DNA of 64,000 nucleotides from Linepithema humile (taxonomy: Eukaryota > Arthropoda > Insecta > Hymenoptera > Formicidae): assembly GCF_040581485.1 (NCBI RefSeq), contig NC_090130.1:1426001-1490000 (forward strand). The letters are read 5' to 3'. The position numbers were made by a program, and so were the translations under genes. The number at the start of each line of letters is the position of its first letter. Within the stretch, counting starts at the first letter, position 1. Shown piece by piece: positions 48,011-60,000 of this stretch. The notes under the pieces are model-generated. The model ran no database searches and had not been told where the DNA came from. It was given only the letters and a program-made list of their open reading frames with translations.

Positions 48011-48818
48011 ACATGTATACATATATATTAGATGGCTATCAGAATACGTTATTTATTATGCAATACTTTTACCATTGTTGATAAATAAAATACATATATA
48101 TTATAATTTGAGGAAAAAAATTGAAAGAATGAAATGATTAATCAGTTAATATTTTGGATATTATTTAACTAGATATAACAGGTTTTATAGAATTTATTGA
48201 ACAAACCAGGTTTAATTCAATAATCATTTAGAAAATATAGCTTAAAGTTACTAACAAATTAATTATGATTTCATAGAGGATAAGATACAAATAAATACAA
48301 AACTATTAATTAAGATGTTCTTATAAATAAATGAGTAAAAATTTTTAAGCTAATTCTAACTAACACTAATATTATAATGATTATATTTTCATATAATTCT
48401 TTGTGAATAAGTGAATAATACATACATGACGATAAAATTTTCATCGAAGTTGTATATAAAATAAAATGTAATCATACAATATTATACATCTTTCATTTAC
48501 ATTTATATTCGTTTAATTATACGATAAGTGAAAATAAGTAATCGTATCAAGGCATGGACGCCATAAAGTGAATAAAAGGAAATTCAATCTTTCAATTACA
48601 TTTCTGAAAGAAGAAAAGTTTTTCCATTAAAATAATATAATTTTATTAACGTAATGTTTTATCATATGTTGGAATTGGAAATAAATTTTATAATGCGTAC
48701 ATTTAGAATTAAAAAAGTACATATAATTTAAAAAAATTTATAAAATATATATAATAAAAATATCTGTTGATAAAAAACTCTTTGGCGGCGTCCATGCGTC
48801 AAGTTGTGTCCGTCAAAA

Positions 48819-51064
48819 TTAGCTTTCCAGCGTGTCGCGTAGAGGCATTTGATTTGAAAGATAAACCTGTGGCATTTGATGTAATCGGTTATCGTATTCT
48901 TCACGATCGATCGCGTTCCAATTGTTTTGTTTTACGGCATTCAGCAGTGCTCTGTATAACGAAATCGGAAGTCGGACGTTGTCGCTTGTCACATGAAAGT
49001 CCTGCAAGTCCCGTAGAGTGGAAATACGTGCTCTTTTTTTCTTGTCTCTTTTTTCTTCCGCAACAAATCTGCCACATCCTACGAGATATAAAAAATGCTT
49101 TGTTAATCATATTTTTTTTTATAATATGGAGAATATTGTTAATTATTATAAAAAATATAAATCATTACTCTTACCTGTAAAAGCATTGCAAAATGGTCTT
49201 TTCGGCTTGATTGTCTTCTCCGTCGTAAGGGTATTTAGAAGCTGACGTTCGAACTGCAAAAGTGAATTCTGCCCACGCGTTTTTATTAGAATTTTATCTT
49301 TTAAAATTGTGAGGTTAAATTATAATATAAATTAAAATTCATGCAGAATATCTTTATTTATTTGTTATTCTATTATGATCAAGATATATATATATTTACA
49401 TAATTTTTATTTTACAAAAAATCCCACTTATATTTTTAATCGTATTTTATTAAATTTTGAAGATTTTTAAATATTTTTATTTAATAATTAATTTTTATAA
49501 AATATGTTTGTAAAACAGATAGTTGTATTTTTAATAAATTTATAAATATTTAGTTTTATCTTCAATTTATAAAACAAAAATCAACATCAAAGCAATATTC
49601 AAACTAAAAAATAAATTAAAATATTAAGAAAAATATTAATAATATTAAAAATATAAAGAAAACTATTAAAATATATATTTTTTGTACCTTATCTCCCAAA
49701 ACCTCGGTATTTGCCACCTTCAGTAGACACATACAAGCCAGCGTACAGCAGAGGTATTCTGTAATCTGCGGGACGAAACAAGGAGTTAACAGGGTTAAAA
49801 GAAAAGCTCTTTAGACACATTTCGTAATCGACATCCATGCTGATATAAGCACAGATGATGTAATAAAAATAATGACAGCCAATGTACGATCTGAACGATT
49901 TGCAACAAATATCCTCGTTATATAAGCATTGTACAGAGCTCATAAATCCGACGAGGCTGCTTTAAGCTGCTTAAGCGCTTCAGATCAATTTTGTACTATG
50001 ACTAATTAACAATTAGCGAAATTGTACCGTTATTTGCCACATCGTACAGAATGCATTTAAGTTTGCTTAATTAATATAGCAGAAAAAAATTGAGAAACGA
50101 TTTTTCACGTATCAACGACGTATCTTTTAATGTAATACGCTTTACAGTGAGCTACTATTAGTTTGTATAGGATAAAAAAAATAAAAATTAGGTCATTGTT
50201 TGTAGCACACATATGTACAGTTGTTCCTATAAAAACTGTCGGAAATATTTGCTATTTGTTAGTGGAAACGTCAACATGCATACGTTGCATATTTTTCTAA
50301 AAACATTTGGTATATCTGTAAAATATATTTAGTTTTATTATTTACATATCTTTTAATATTAGTTTATCTTACTCATATTTTTGTTAGAGTACATTATATG
50401 TCAATTTTAAATGCTGAAATGTTAACAAGTTTTCAGTTAACATTAAAAAGCAAAATTTTACTACTCTATGTTGTGAAAAACTAACGCATTTGGATTTTTT
50501 AATTTTTTTATTCTATATATAAAATTGATTGATATTTACTCATAAATTTATGAAAATAATTAATTTACTATTGCATAAGTTAATATTTTTTATATTTATT
50601 TGAAAAAAATGACAGTTTTAGCTATCAAAGAACTTGTAGCTGTTACACATGCAAACATTCAAAGTAGAATTAAATTATTCTATAAACATACAAACTCTAT
50701 TGCACACATTTAACATCCCATAAAACGCAAATAAATTGATGAATTTTTTATCAGATAAGAGACGATCTTTTCATATTACTTTTTAATAAATATAAAAAAT
50801 TTTATTTCTACATTTATAATAAAATAGTGTGCAGTCTTTATGTAAAATAGTGTGCAGTCTTTATGTAAATCGATATATGTCAAAATATGTGTTAAACATT
50901 CTTAGGGAAACGCATATATAAAAAATGATATAATTAAATGATAATTTAAACAATTTTCAACGTTTCAGCATTAAGTAAAATTAATATAATCTTAATAATC
51001 ATATACAATATCAAATTTATCATTTTTATATACTGAAAAAATCAAATGCACAACTAACCTTCAT
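48819..51064 (-). CDS. CCAP: Crustacean cardioactive peptide (CCAP) precursor
   Basis: Neuropeptide precursor, 140 aa. Exons in coding order: 51064-51059 (Met-Lys only), 49765-49688, 49253-49175 and 49078-48819 (423 nt). Residues 1-20 form the signal peptide (MKITEYLCCTLACMCLLKVA). After KPKR (44-47) comes PFCNAFTGC at 48-56, identical to arthropod CCAP, with Cys50-Cys56 forming the ring and Gly57 as amide donor. The peptide is split by a phase-1 intron inside its Gly55 codon. After Gly57-Arg58 comes FVAEEKR, not a second basic residue, so the downstream cut would need single-Arg processing. Further basic sites at 64-72 release a C-terminal spacer of about 70 residues with no recognised peptide. 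CCAP controls ecdysis behaviour and heart and gut muscle in insects. The two-codon first exon and short exons defeat simple ORF finding. Poly(A) signal TTTATT on + at 48642. Confidence 0.93.
50821..50866. repeat. Perfect 23-bp tandem duplication
   Basis: AAAATAGTGTGCAGTCTTTATGT occurs twice head to tail at 50821-50843 and 50844-50866, without a mismatch, in the first intron of the CCAP gene. Exact identity implies a recent event. Confidence 0.95.
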
Positions 51065-54000
51065 ATTGAGATTTTTTTCAAGTCAAGCAGTTCCAAGGAT
51101 CTTTAGATTCTTCAAGATGCACCCGTGAAGCAACACTTTTTGAAAGAAGTTACGTCTTTAATAAATTACAGGACGTGCCTGTTCACTCAGAGTTTGCCGC
51201 GCGCGGTTGAAGCCGTGGCTTCTCCCTCTCGTTTGAGGGGTGAAATTGCGCGGCCGCTCTTCAAATACGAGCCCCACCAATTCCTCCCCCCATTGCGGTA
51301 AGCGTCACAGAGGTAAATGCAAGCGACTGGAGAACGCATGACCGCAAGGGCGCAGGCGACGATCGTATTTCACACTTCAAAACACCCTTCTTCATTAGGA
51401 CAGGATATTTTCGGATTCGCAATTTCGTGGACGACTTGTGAAATACTCACCCGTTTAATCCTTGCGAAACAATCTTCTTTATCGTTCAATTTTGCTGGAC
51501 AAAAGTACACGTAGAAACTCTGCACGGCAGGGCGTGGCCAAAGATTTTTACTTTATTATATCTGTAATAAAAATAAGTAAGTGGAAGATGACATGCAAAT
51601 AACAACATAATAGTTTCCCTATAATTTTATTAAAATATAATTGTTATATTAATTTGTGCCTCCCTAATTTTTTTTATTTCGATTTTTTAGCAATTTAAAT
51701 ACATTATACATTTTTATTTTATATTTATAAATATATATTACATATTTATAAATTGTAATAAAATTTTTAACTCTTTAAATCTTTATTATAATATTAATTC
51801 AATTATTTTTACAGTATTAACAAAGTTATACGAAGCTGCAGAATATGTAATTTTAAAAGATATTTTGCATTTCTTCTACAGAAAATTTGTTTGCATAACA
51901 CTTAAGTTTGTATAATTCTATGGAGATTATTATAACTGTACTCCAATTCCGTGACCGTTCATGAGGTATGCATCTTACGCAGTTGGACAGATTCAGTACA
52001 TGTTACCCCTTAAGATCCACGGATCATAAGTTGTCATGGGTCACGCGGTTTAATAGCGGCTTCAACAGTATATTGACAGCAACGAAATACCAACTATTTT
52101 AGTGCGCGTAACGCTCGCGAGGGAATTCTCGTTCTAGCACTTCGTTATGATACTAATTGGTTGCAAATTGCGGAAGAATTCGATACGCATCATCCAAATC
52201 CACTGTAATATAATTGATTGATATTTTTGACGTTACATACAGTTCGTAGAAATTGGACGATATCTCGATAGCATTTGCAAAACAAAAATTGACGCCTACT
52301 ATATAAATGGTCGAGACCAATATGCGATGTGTTAATTATTTTATGAAACATGTTTTTTTTTATTTAAAAAACGCGCAATTACAAATAAAATACTATACTG
52401 CAAAAATATTATTTTTCTCAGATTTTCCATCTTTTGTTTAATCCCAATTCGATTTCTATCTCCAACATGTTTGGCACAGTCAAAATTTTCATTATATACA
52501 TAATAATAAAATATACAGAATACTGTTTTGATTGTGTTAAAGTTTAATAACAAATTTTTTGAACTATTTTGGGGTCTATCTATCTATTTTTATTAATTTT
52601 TTTCAATATCTATTTTTCACAAATATCGAAATATCAATTGCACATAGGCATGAGTTAAGTAATTAAAACTCGAGGACATTTTGCGACTAAATTTTTGCTC
52701 TTGTCAGTAGATTACTTTTCGTTAACATTTAATGGATTTGTTGTATTTATGAAATTTTTATTCAAAGTTTAATTATTGATATATTTAATATTAAAAAATT
52801 TCACGAATAACGAACTTTTTTAGGCATCAATTAACTGCGAAAAACGAAGCATTGCACGGAAATTCTTCTCACGAAAATTGACTCAAAATTATCAAAGAGA
52901 CTGTCTTTAAAATTTAAAACGCTTGAAATGAAACATCCTGCATGCATATAAATAACATCATAAATGATGACCCACGTTTCACATACGACAAATTAACGCT
53001 AAAACGAAATAGTTAACAGGTAACATTTATTTTCGAATTTTTATGATTAAATCAATTCTCTACACTGTTCGTATTACTGTATTATGTTATAATACTATAT
53101 TAAATGTTACATCGTAAATAGAAATAATCTTTGTAACACATTGATTGCCATAAACTTTACAAATAGAATTTTTCAAACAATTACAACGAAGTGTTCAATC
53201 TTACATATATATTGTATACGTCGTTATATCATTTATATTTAGGATAAATTAAATTAAAAAATGGAGCATTTGCGCAAAGAGCTATAAGTGAGAATTAAAA
53301 ATAAAAGATGTCTAACATCGAGATGAACACACAAAATAACGATGATTATTTTATTTCAGCTTTATGTGAATGATGGAGCAATGCAAACACATCCTCTTTC
53401 TCTAGCATTTCACACGCGCATTGATTTATTGCTTATTTATGCACAACAAACGAGAATCTGAATTATGCAGCCGAGATCGAGTGCAAGGCGATCGAGATCG
53501 GGGATTAGTGTCGATTAAATCGGTGCCAGGAAGTATAGCAGGCAGGTCGGCCGATAAGAGTCTCTCATGTAAGAATCGCAGAAAAAAGCAGCTGGAGTTA
53601 AGTACTTACACCGTTCTCACATCAGAACCCGCTGAGCTATTAGGTCATTCAACCTGGTCTGCTAGTATCTATTTTTTCTCTCTCTTTTGCCAACGTTCAA
53701 ATTTCCGACTATTTATCTGGCGCGACGATAAACGTTCGGAAACTTTCAAAAAAATTAACCGGCAGGAAAAGAACGATAAACTGTAACTAAAAGCTGAATT
53801 GAAAAACATAAAGATCTATAAATAAAACATTTCGATTTTTAATTCTACGCTAAATACAAATACTGACATTAGATTAACGCGAAACAGTAAATCGTACGCT
53901 GCTTGTAGCTACCGTATAATACACTTATGAATAAGAGATGCGTCTTATGCAAAATACCGAACGTGTAACCGTCTCGCATAAAAGAAGATAAATACGTTTA

Positions 54001-54554
54001 TAGTCTGTGTTTATATGCACGAGTACGATGATTCTCATGGCAACAATTCTCAAAGCATTCATACATAATAGCTATTGTTTAAATGAATGCTGAATTTATG
54101 AGAATGCAGAATATTAAAAGATTATAAGATTTCAGAAGAATATCAACATATTAATTAAATAATGTTAATATTTAATGTTAATATTTAATGTTAACATTAA
54201 TTTTTTAAATTTAAAATATTAAATTTTTTTCAAGATTAATTTTTGCCAACATAAATAAATAAATCGAGAAATATAGAAAGAGACTGCAGAATTCTAGAAG
54301 CACTTTTTAATTTTAGAGAAAATTTTATAGCATTGTAAAATAAATTATTTTGAACTTTTCTTAAATTTATTTTTAAAAGGAACATAAGAGCAAGAAACGA
54401 CTTATATATATATTAAAATATAACATTTTTTTGAATTATATATAATTTTTTTTGTATTATTATAAAACTCATATATATTATAATATTAATAATTGTAGAT
54501 GTTTCTTCAAGACAGGAATGGCAATACAATATTAACATCCCACCTTCCATAATA
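51065..54554. other. CCAP upstream region and intergenic DNA
   Basis: 51065-51320 is GC-richer than its surroundings and is the likely CCAP promoter and leader; no TATA box was recognised. Beyond it no convincing exon was found. A 121-codon open frame at 53421-53786 lacks any family resemblance and is not annotated as a gene. Confidence 0.4.
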
Positions 54555-54627
54555 GCCCGGATAGCTCAGTCGGTAGAGCATCAGACTTTTAATCTGAGGG
54601 TCCAGGGTTCGAGTCCCTGTTCGGGCG
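54555..54627 (+). tRNA. tRNA-Lys(TTT): tRNA-Lys, anticodon UUU
   Basis: A 73-base cloverleaf without intron. The acceptor stem GCCCGGA pairs with TTCGGGC (one G-U), with discriminator G54627. D-arm/A-box TAGCTCAGTCGG, anticodon arm TCAGA-CTTTTAA-TCTGA with anticodon TTT, and T-arm/B-box GGTTCGAGTCC are all standard. CCA is not encoded, as expected in eukaryotes. It stands alone between the CCAP and RpiA genes. Confidence 0.98.
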
Positions 54628-54632
54628 TATTA

Positions 54633-54638
54633 TTTTTT
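54633..54638 (+). terminator. RNA polymerase III terminator
   Basis: A run of six T starts six bases after the tRNA end, the usual pol III stop signal. Confidence 0.85.
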
Positions 54639-55343
54639 GTTAAGGAATTATTAATCAGGTATGTTTTTTTTTCATATGAATAATAATTACATATGTAGAG
54701 TTCACTTTTTAATTTAATTTATCAACAATCAGTATCCAAAATATTATATAAATACTTAATCAAAGATATGAAAAATATTATGAAGTATATACATATCTTT
54801 ATTATATTTATTTAAATATAAACAAGAAAATGCTGCGTAAAATTATTTTGCAAAAATTATTGCTGCGTAAAAAATTTTATATTTTATTTATTTCGAGCTT
54901 TGTACATTTTATCTTTATTTTTTATCGATATACGATCTTATTTCAAATATTTTGTACTATACATATACTGTTTTACTTATCACTGTTGCAAAACATGTTC
55001 TTAGAAGTATTGAGCAGTTTATCTTTAAAACATAACTTTTGGTTGAAAAATCATTATAAAAGCTTATATAGTATAATAGTAATGAAAAGTTTGATATGAA
55101 CAAAGTTTGATATAAACAAATTGCATACATAAAAAATAATTGATAAAAACATAGAAAATATATGAAAGAAGCAATTATGAAATAATTGGAATGACATATA
55201 AGAGGCAAGACAAAAATTGATTACAAAAAAAGATAATTGAGAATCCTCCCTCTGATAGTATTATCTATAACTAGATATAGTTATTGCCCAAAAAAAAAAA
55301 AAAAAAAAAAAAAAAAGACAAGTTATACTTTGACATATGTACA
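54639..55343. other. Intergenic and 3' flank of the RpiA gene
   Basis: AT-rich with no coding signal. It contains an A-tract of 27 bases at 55290-55316. Read on the RpiA strand this is a T-tract about 30-50 bases past the stop. Confidence 0.5.
55290..55316. repeat. A27 homopolymer
   Basis: Twenty-seven consecutive A residues. Length in the assembly should be treated as approximate. Confidence 0.95.
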
Positions 55344-57085
55344 TCAAATTTTTTCGATGTTTGCACTTTGTTCCTTTACACTGCCATCCGGCATACCAAA
55401 GAAAACTTTTTCGACCATATTTATAAATAGACCAGTTTCTATGACTCCAGGTATCAGAGATATTTCCTCATTAATTTTTCTCCAATTACGTAACTCTTGC
55501 GGAAAGTGCCAGTCCAAAATAAAATTACCATTATCCGTTATAACTGGACCCTGCAAATAAATAAATTATCTACCTGACATTCACACACACATTAATTGAA
55601 TTAGTAACAAACTAATGCAAATATGTTCTTACAGCTTTTGACAGGGCCATTCTGAGTTTTGCTACTCCTCCATACATGTCCACAATTTTACATTGAACCG
55701 GCACATAAGCCATAGGAAGTACTTCAATGGGAATTCCCTTCTTGTATCGGTCACCAAGATGTTGTGAATTTTTCCTGAAATACACAGACAATTGTAAAAG
55801 GGAAGTATTTGATGATTAAGGTAAAAATCATATACTTACGAATAGTCTGCTATGATAATAAACTGCTTGGCACAGGAAGCAACAATTTTTTCTTGTAATA
55901 AACATCCACCACCACCTTTGATGAGATTCATTTCCGCATCAACTTCATCTGCTCCATCGATTGTACAGTCCAGCTATATTAATGTCACAAGTTTATAAAT
56001 ATTTAATGTAATAAGGAAATAATATGTATAAGGGGAGTATGTTTAAGAATTACCTTTGGATATGTTTCTAAGTCACCTAAGGTTAAATGATTATCTAATA
56101 TAAGTTGACGAGCTTGGAACGATGTAGGGATACAGACTACATTAAGTCCTTCGGTCTTAACACGTTCGGCTGAAAATAATATTCTTGTAAGAGTCTATAA
56201 AATATTTTTGAGAGTATAAGCTGATATATTTATAAAATGCTTCAATGTAACAAAGATACATTTTACAAATTTTAAAGACCAAGATATTATTTTAAATTAT
56301 ACAAAAACCTCAGTTTAACAAGTGGAATTTTTTATAATAGAATAAGAGTAAAAAAATATGCTAATGTTATTGATGCAAAGGTCAAAGGTTGATTCAGTCA
56401 CATGTGTCTTTTAGTAAAACAATCCAGAGAGATAAAATGCATAAAACATACTGTAATATCAAAGTTTAAATTTTAAAATTAAATTAGTAGTAGAAAAATA
56501 ATTCTTTACCAACTATCAGCAGTAACGCGTTGCTACAGTTATACGGTCATTTATTTTGAAAATGGCTTTATTACAAGAAAATGGATTTTCCTTGTATACA
56601 TGTTCTTTTTATAGACACACATTTGTGTATAGAAAATTTAATATAAAAGCACTAATGCCTTTATACAGATTTATGGAAACTTTATACAATTTTATTAATA
56701 TAACTCAGTGTTCTCTACGAAGAATGAAGATTTCAAAACAGTACTAAAAGAATTCAATGGAAATTTTCTAAATATTTATATAAAATAATCTCCGAATAAC
56801 GTGATAAAAAAATAGTTATTACCGAGTCTGTCGACAGCATAAACTATAGTGGATCCGCTACCAATTCCAATGACAGAGTTATTCTGAAAAATGACTTACT
56901 GAGATTAATATAACCTCCAATAACTACTCAATATGCTTTTTCTTAAATCAATCTACCTGGACATAATCGTTGACGGCTTTGCAAGCTGCAATTTTCTTAG
57001 CACTTTCGAACGGTCCCATTTTTAACAAACTTTCAGGAACACTGTGCAACAATCTCGTCGCTATTCGAACGAACGAGTGGATCAT
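55344..57085 (-). CDS. RPIA: Ribose-5-phosphate isomerase A
   Basis: Interconverts ribose 5-phosphate and ribulose 5-phosphate in the non-oxidative pentose phosphate pathway. Exons in coding order: 57085-56957, 56883-56823, 56169-56054, 55973-55840, 55774-55633 and 55550-55344 (789 nt, 262 aa). Motifs are intact: the phosphate loop GIGSGST (49-55), catalytic Asp108 and Asp111 (TIDGADEVD), Lys121 (IKGGGGC) and Glu130 (LLQEK). Their spacing equals that of bacterial RpiA residues Asp81, Asp84, Lys94 and Glu103. The start chosen is ATG 57085; ATG 57019, 22 codons on, would give a protein closer to the bacterial N-terminus. The 22-residue extension is basic and could be a weak targeting sequence or simply untranslated. 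A full set of catalytic residues indicates an active housekeeping enzyme. Confidence 0.96.
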
Positions 57086-60000
57086 GTACACGCTGACGTT
57101 TTTCTAAATTATCTCTACTGTCTCATATACAAGATACAACAGCTAAAGATGTATACATACATTTTAATTATTATTTTAGCATGTACGAATGGGTGTTTGA
57201 TTCGGAATTAATTTTTCAGAATATCAATCTTTCGTTTAAAAAGATTAATTTTTAAAACTAGATTCGATTTTAATACAAATCGATTTTTAAAGATAGTTAA
57301 GATGAAATACACGAGGAGCCGATAGATATTGCGCGTGCGCTTATACGCGCGGGATGCTTGGAAACGTGGAAACGATAATCAATGGTAAGCAAAGAGTTTT
57401 TAAGAATCATCACAATAATATTTAAATTAATATTTTACTATGAATGATTCAATATCAATAAATCGACATTAACGCATAGAAACAGGGTAATATGAAATCA
57501 TACAAATTAATCAATTGTTAATATTAATTATAATGGTAGAATACATTGGCAGAAAGATTTTTTTGTGTGATTTCTAAACACATTTCATACGCTTGTTATA
57601 TTAATGGAAAAAAGAATCATTGGACGCATAGGTTTTGATTGAATTTCCATTATATTCAGCATCAAAGGCTTATAACACAAAATACAACCAAACACAATTT
57701 ACATTTCAATAATTATTATGTATAAGACTTCACTTGAATTCTCTCTATTAGTACTTAGCAGTAATGTTCGTCAACACTTTCCGTTTCAACGTGTATGTCA
57801 CGCACAGCTTTCGATTATCAACACACACACTCTCTCTCTTTCTTACTCATTCATTCGACATTTTCACTTTCGTACATTGCGCGCTCGTGTATTCATATAT
57901 ATTCGTATAGCATTGTCGATCGAAAAGTCAGGTAAAAATCCGTGAAGAATTCCCCCAATGCGATAATTCGCCCGATTACGCACTCAATCATCCAGAGAAA
58001 AATCCTTAGCAAAATATCGCTCGGAATTCCAAGGTCTCTTCCTGATCGAAGTTGTGTTCAAAGAGAAAATTTCATAGATTCGATAGCGAGAAAGTTCAAC
58101 GCTTAACTGGTGACTTGGACGTTGATAATGTTTATCAAGAATTTATCGGTATCGCCTGCTTGATCAAGTAATTAAATCATTTTCCTCAAAAATGACAAAT
58201 TAAAATTTTCCTCTTATAAAATTATATATAAAGATCCTTATATAATAATCAAGTTACTGAAATAGAAAAGATTCTGTTCAACGTCACCGGTCAAGGGTTG
58301 AATTTTATGTGTCGACAAGGCCGCGTTAAGAGATCCCATTCGACTGTGAACGCCGTGCAAACTCTAATTAACACCACTTACTGCATAAGTACTTTACGTG
58401 ATGCAACTGGAACGCCTAAATAAATGATCTACCAAAATGGAAGGGCTACATGCTCCTTTCATGATCATTTTCAAGCTCTCGCATAAATTTCTAATCGTGA
58501 TCTCCCGCTACTTTTTATCTAAAAACGGACGAGCGCTCTAACGCAACCTTGCCAATACAAACGGCACTATCGAGTGTGACTTTCTCCTCGGCATTTAATT
58601 TAAATCTATCAACATCGAATTATGTGATTCGGAATTGAATCCATCGGTGAATAACATAAAAGTTTCCGCGCTTGCTCTCCTTTCTTCTCCATTTGCGATC
58701 TGATCGCGAATATCTATCAAAGTGTGGAAATCCAGTAACAAGCAAATACTTTGAGACTGTTATTGAGAGTAAACGAACGAATAATGAAATTTCGGTTTAA
58801 ATGTTCATTCATGAAAGACCAGTTTAACTTTCTCAATACAACGTTGTGCAGATTTCTATATTTTGATAGATATTCTGTACAAGGCATCCCACAATCAGCA
58901 CATTAAAGAAAATAGTAAACATTGCATCTCCCTACTCGTACTATTTTTCGCATGTTTCTTCTGTGCTTTATTAAGAAAAAACATCACATTCTTCGAAGGA
59001 GCAACACAGTGGTAAACTTGGGTTTAAAATTTCTTTTGGGGGGGGGGGGGGGAAGTCAGACTATCAATTATTACAATCATTAGCACGCTCTCCTTTCTAC
59101 CGTTTATACACCTACTACGTACGGCTTCTCTAACTGCTACACACGATTCTTCTTTTATCATGCACAATCGCCCGCCTCTCTCCGCACTTTGACTACAGCT
59201 CGTGAGGGCAAAACGCTATTGAAATCAATGGAAAGTTAAACCCTTTTAATCAGAATTCGAATCAGCTTTCGCTGAGTTTAACCTGTTCCGTTCAGTTATT
59301 CCTTGTTGCATTTCTTAAAGTAATATAAGATTATTTGAAAAACAAAATCGCAAAGTTCAATTAAAAGAAAAAAATCTACTTTTCTTCTCACGAAATTGTG
59401 TTCTCCGTTTCTCAATTAAAAAAGAAAATGATACAGAGATCATTATAATAAACTCGATCGACACATTACAGTCCACGACGATAGATTAAGGCGTTATGCA
59501 ATGATTCTTCAAGTAATGGTTATAGCATTTTTTTTTTTTTTTACATAATCGTTCGTGCCAAATTAATCGTTTATATTCTATGTACATTATTCCTGCCTTT
59601 CGTACAAACATGTCATACTCTTTGCTAATTAATAAAGTCATTAAATAGGCGAGGTGCCGAGTTACCTCATTTAGAGGACAACAGGGTGAAACGTAAGGAG
59701 GGTAACTGCGGAGATTTTTTCTCATTCGGTGCTCAAAAATACCACATAACGTTAATATTGTCAAATAAAGCATTTTAACGAAGGGCGACATTTACAGGAA
59801 CACCGTTCCCACGTTTTACAATGTATAGCTATTCTTAAAAATGAGCGCGATCTCGCTTAATCTCCACTCATACAGCGACAACGCAATGTTACAACGCTGA
59901 CGACATTCCCTCCGACATTTTAAAATAATGAATAATTGTCTAATATATTACAATCAGGCACCGTGTCGGGCCGCAAAATCTAGATATACAAGCCTTAAGA

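Noticed and set aside
48767..49180. 137-codon plus-strand frame
   Set aside because: Antisense to the last CCAP exon; the minus-strand reading has the conserved peptide and matching splice sites.
53421..53786. 121-codon open frame on the plus strand
   Set aside because: No domain, no family resemblance and no clear splice or promoter context; composition is like the flanking spacer. Could be revisited with RNA-seq.
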